This document shows positions 23,548 through 24,808 of a DNA stretch of 24,808 nt, in pieces. Under the pieces are notes generated by a model. The model had not been told where the DNA came from. It worked only from the letters and a program-made list of their open reading frames with translations, and ran no database searches. The translations under genes were made by a program, and so were the position numbers. This DNA is from Candidatus Omnitrophota bacterium (GTDB lineage Bacteria; Omnitrophota; Gorgyraeia; Gygaellales; Profunditerraquicolaceae), in contig JAQUAP010000007.1 in the NCBI GenBank assembly GCA_028687205.1, positions 1-24,808 on the forward strand. Reading direction: 5' to 3'. How positions within the stretch are numbered: position 1 is the stretch's first letter; the number at the start of each line of letters is the position of its first letter.

Positions 23548-24625
23548 CGAATTCCGTAACGCTAAACTGGTCAATAAGCTTAGCGCCAGGATTCAGGCCA
23601 TGAATCCCGGCAATAATATCAATATTATGGAGGTCTGCGGCACGCATACCCAGAATTTCTGCCGTTTCGGATTAGCTAAGCTCCTGCCTGAAAATATAAG
23701 GTTAATTTCCGGGCCTGGCTGCCCGGTATGCGTAAGCCCGCAAAGCTATATCGATACCGCCATCAGGTTAGCTAAAAATAAAGCTATGCTTATCGTTACT
23801 TTTGGCGATATGCTGCATGTCCCCGGAAGCCGGTCTTCACTGGAAAGGGAAAGGGCAAAGTTTGGGAACGTGCGCGTCGTCTATTCCCCATTAGACGCCT
23901 TATCCATCGCGCGGGCTAATCCGGATAAAAACGTTGTCTTTTTAGCGGTAGGGTTTGAGACTACCGCGCCCACCATTGCCTTAAGCATCCTGGAAGCGCA
24001 AAAAGAAAAATTAAATAATCTCTTCTTCCTCTCCTCGTTAAAACTGATTCCCGCGGCGATGCGCTATTTGTTGCTTGATAAGAGACTGAAAATAGACGGC
24101 TTTCTCTGTCCGGGGCATGTCTCGGCAGTCATCGGAACAAAAGATTATACATTTATCCCAAAAAAGTATAAAATACCTTGTTGCATCGCCGGGTTTGAGC
24201 CCGTAGACATCCTGGAAGGCATCGCTATGATTATTGAACAGCTGGCCGCAGGCAATGCTTGCGTGGCTAACCAGTACACGCGCGTAGTCGCTAAGACAGG
24301 CAATCGTAAGGCCAGGGAGATAATCAGGCGGGTATTTAAGAGAGACGACTCTGAATGGCGCGGTTTGGGGATTATACCGCAAAGCGGGCTTAAATTAAAA
24401 AATGAATTTTCGGGTTTTGATGCCAGCCGGATTTTTCGCGTTGCGAATATGCAGAATAAGGCAAAACCCGCAAAGCAATGCCGGTGCCCCGATGTCTTAA
24501 AGGGCCTTATCGCTCCGCCTGACTGCCCCTTGTTCGCGCAAAGGTGCCGGCCGGATAAACCCCTTGGGCCGTGTATGGTTTCCAGCGAAGGGGCGTGTAA
24601 CGCGTATTATAAATTCAGGAGATAG
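23534..24625 (+). CDS. hypD: Hydrogenase maturation protein HypD
   Basis: The 363-aa Fe-S protein is the scaffold on which the Fe(CN)2CO group is built. Conserved features are EVCGTHTQNFCRFG (Cys35, Cys43), SGPGCPVCV (Cys63, Cys66), TFGDMLHVPG, VGFETTAPT and CPGHVSAVIG. The C-terminal 4Fe-4S cysteines run through CRCPDVLKG, PDCPLF, CRPDKPLGPC and EGAC. The start overlaps hypC and has AAGGA 6 nt upstream. hypE, the usual next gene and the HypF partner, does not follow directly; a PilZ gene does. Confidence 0.96.
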   Translation: MKYVDEFRNAKLVNKLSARIQAMNPGNNINIMEVCGTHTQNFCRFGLAKLLPENIRLISGPGCPVCVSPQSYIDTAIRLAKNKAMLIVTFGDMLHVPGSRSSLERERAKFGNVRVVYSPLDALSIARANPDKNVVFLAVGFETTAPTIALSILEAQKEKLNNLFFLSSLKLIPAAMRYLLLDKRLKIDGFLCPGHVSAVIGTKDYTFIPKKYKIPCCIAGFEPVDILEGIAMIIEQLAAGNACVANQYTRVVAKTGNRKAREIIRRVFKRDDSEWRGLGIIPQSGLKLKNEFSGFDASRIFRVANMQNKAKPAKQCRCPDVLKGLIAPPDCPLFAQRCRPDKPLGPCMVSSEGACNAYYKFRR

Positions 24626-24646
24626 ATTTAAGGAGTAATTATAAGT

Positions 24647-24808
24647 ATGACCAGGGATGAACATTTAGGGCAAGAAAACCGACACTACCTGCGCTTAGAT
24701 ACGGTTTTTCCCGTGCAATTCCGTCTGGTAGCCCTTGACGGGAGAGGCTTTTTATCCGCCTGGTTGCAGGGCTTTACCAATAACCTGAGCAAGGGCGGGA
24801 TATGTTTA
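24647..24808 (+). CDS. PilZ domain protein, 5' part (cut by the window end)
   Basis: The first 54 codons are present and the frame is open to the window edge. The sequence YLRLDTVFPVQFRLVALDG followed by GFTNNLSKGGICL is the start of a PilZ domain, with the D/N-x-S-x-GG motif. PilZ domains bind cyclic di-GMP through an RxxxR and D/NxSxxG pair. Here the first motif is weak (only one clear Arg, in YLRLD), so c-di-GMP binding is uncertain. AAGGAG at 24630-24635 lies 11 nt before the ATG. It follows hypD by 21 nt. Confidence 0.7.
   Translation, partial: MTRDEHLGQENRHYLRLDTVFPVQFRLVALDGRGFLSAWLQGFTNNLSKGGICL

Overview
The window reads as a dense bacterial chromosome segment. Almost everything is on the + strand, with overlapping or nearly abutting genes, moderate GC and heavy use of TTA and AAA codons. 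Gene content points to a Gram-negative-type, probably anaerobic or facultative bacterium: an NAD-linked class 1B dihydroorotate dehydrogenase (pyrK/pyrD), hydrogenase maturation genes (hypF-like, hypC, hypD), remnants of O-antigen type polysaccharide genes, and endonuclease Q, which is patchily distributed in bacteria. The overall style resembles an uncultured lineage such as Omnitrophota. That placement is an impression from protein style, not a demonstrated assignment.

Layout. (1) 1-6315 is a replication/topology block: dnaN, a DciA-like (DUF721) helicase-loader gene, gyrB, gyrA. (2) 6323-8899: tRNA-Glu(TTC), then glmS starting 10 nt after it, then rsmI overlapping glmS by one base. (3) 8908-9073 is a compact pyr leader: a strong sigma70-type promoter, a PyrR-binding hairpin, a 24-codon leader ORF and an intrinsic terminator lying inside that ORF. 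(4) 9070-17747 is a long collinear pyrimidine and repair cluster: pyrR, pyrB, pyrC, endonuclease Q, tRNA-Arg(CCG), a LOG/SLOG-type gene, yjbQ, mutM, an ICMT-like membrane methyltransferase, pyrK, pyrD, pyrF. It is followed by tRNA-Val(TAC) and a strong terminator. carAB and pyrE are not in the window. (5) 17949-19244 is a decayed accessory segment between tRNA-Val and tRNA-Asp. A multiply broken GT4 glycosyltransferase (+) runs into the 5' part of an O-antigen ligase-like gene (-), and both are truncated at the same point. (6) 19354-19471: tRNA-Asp(GTC) and its terminator. (7) 19542-21251: a MetRS-beta/CsaA-like tRNA-binding protein, a YkgJ-type cysteine-cluster protein and a DUF2156 protein. 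(8) 21256-21433 is a noncoding inverted-repeat element flanked by a 7-bp direct repeat (MITE-like). (9) 21441-24808: a DEDDh exonuclease fused to a WYL-like domain, a stand-alone HypF carbamoyltransferase domain, hypC, hypD and the start of a PilZ-domain gene.

The most interesting items are these. The pyr leader appears to join a PyrR site, a leader peptide and a terminator into one coupled switch. Endonuclease Q ends in a textbook beta-clamp-binding motif (QLSLF). The exonuclease-WYL fusion and the HypF homologue lacking its N-terminal domains are unusual architectures. The MITE-like element has a candidate target-site duplication. Two polysaccharide genes meet at a shared breakpoint. GyrA carries Val at the Ser83 position.
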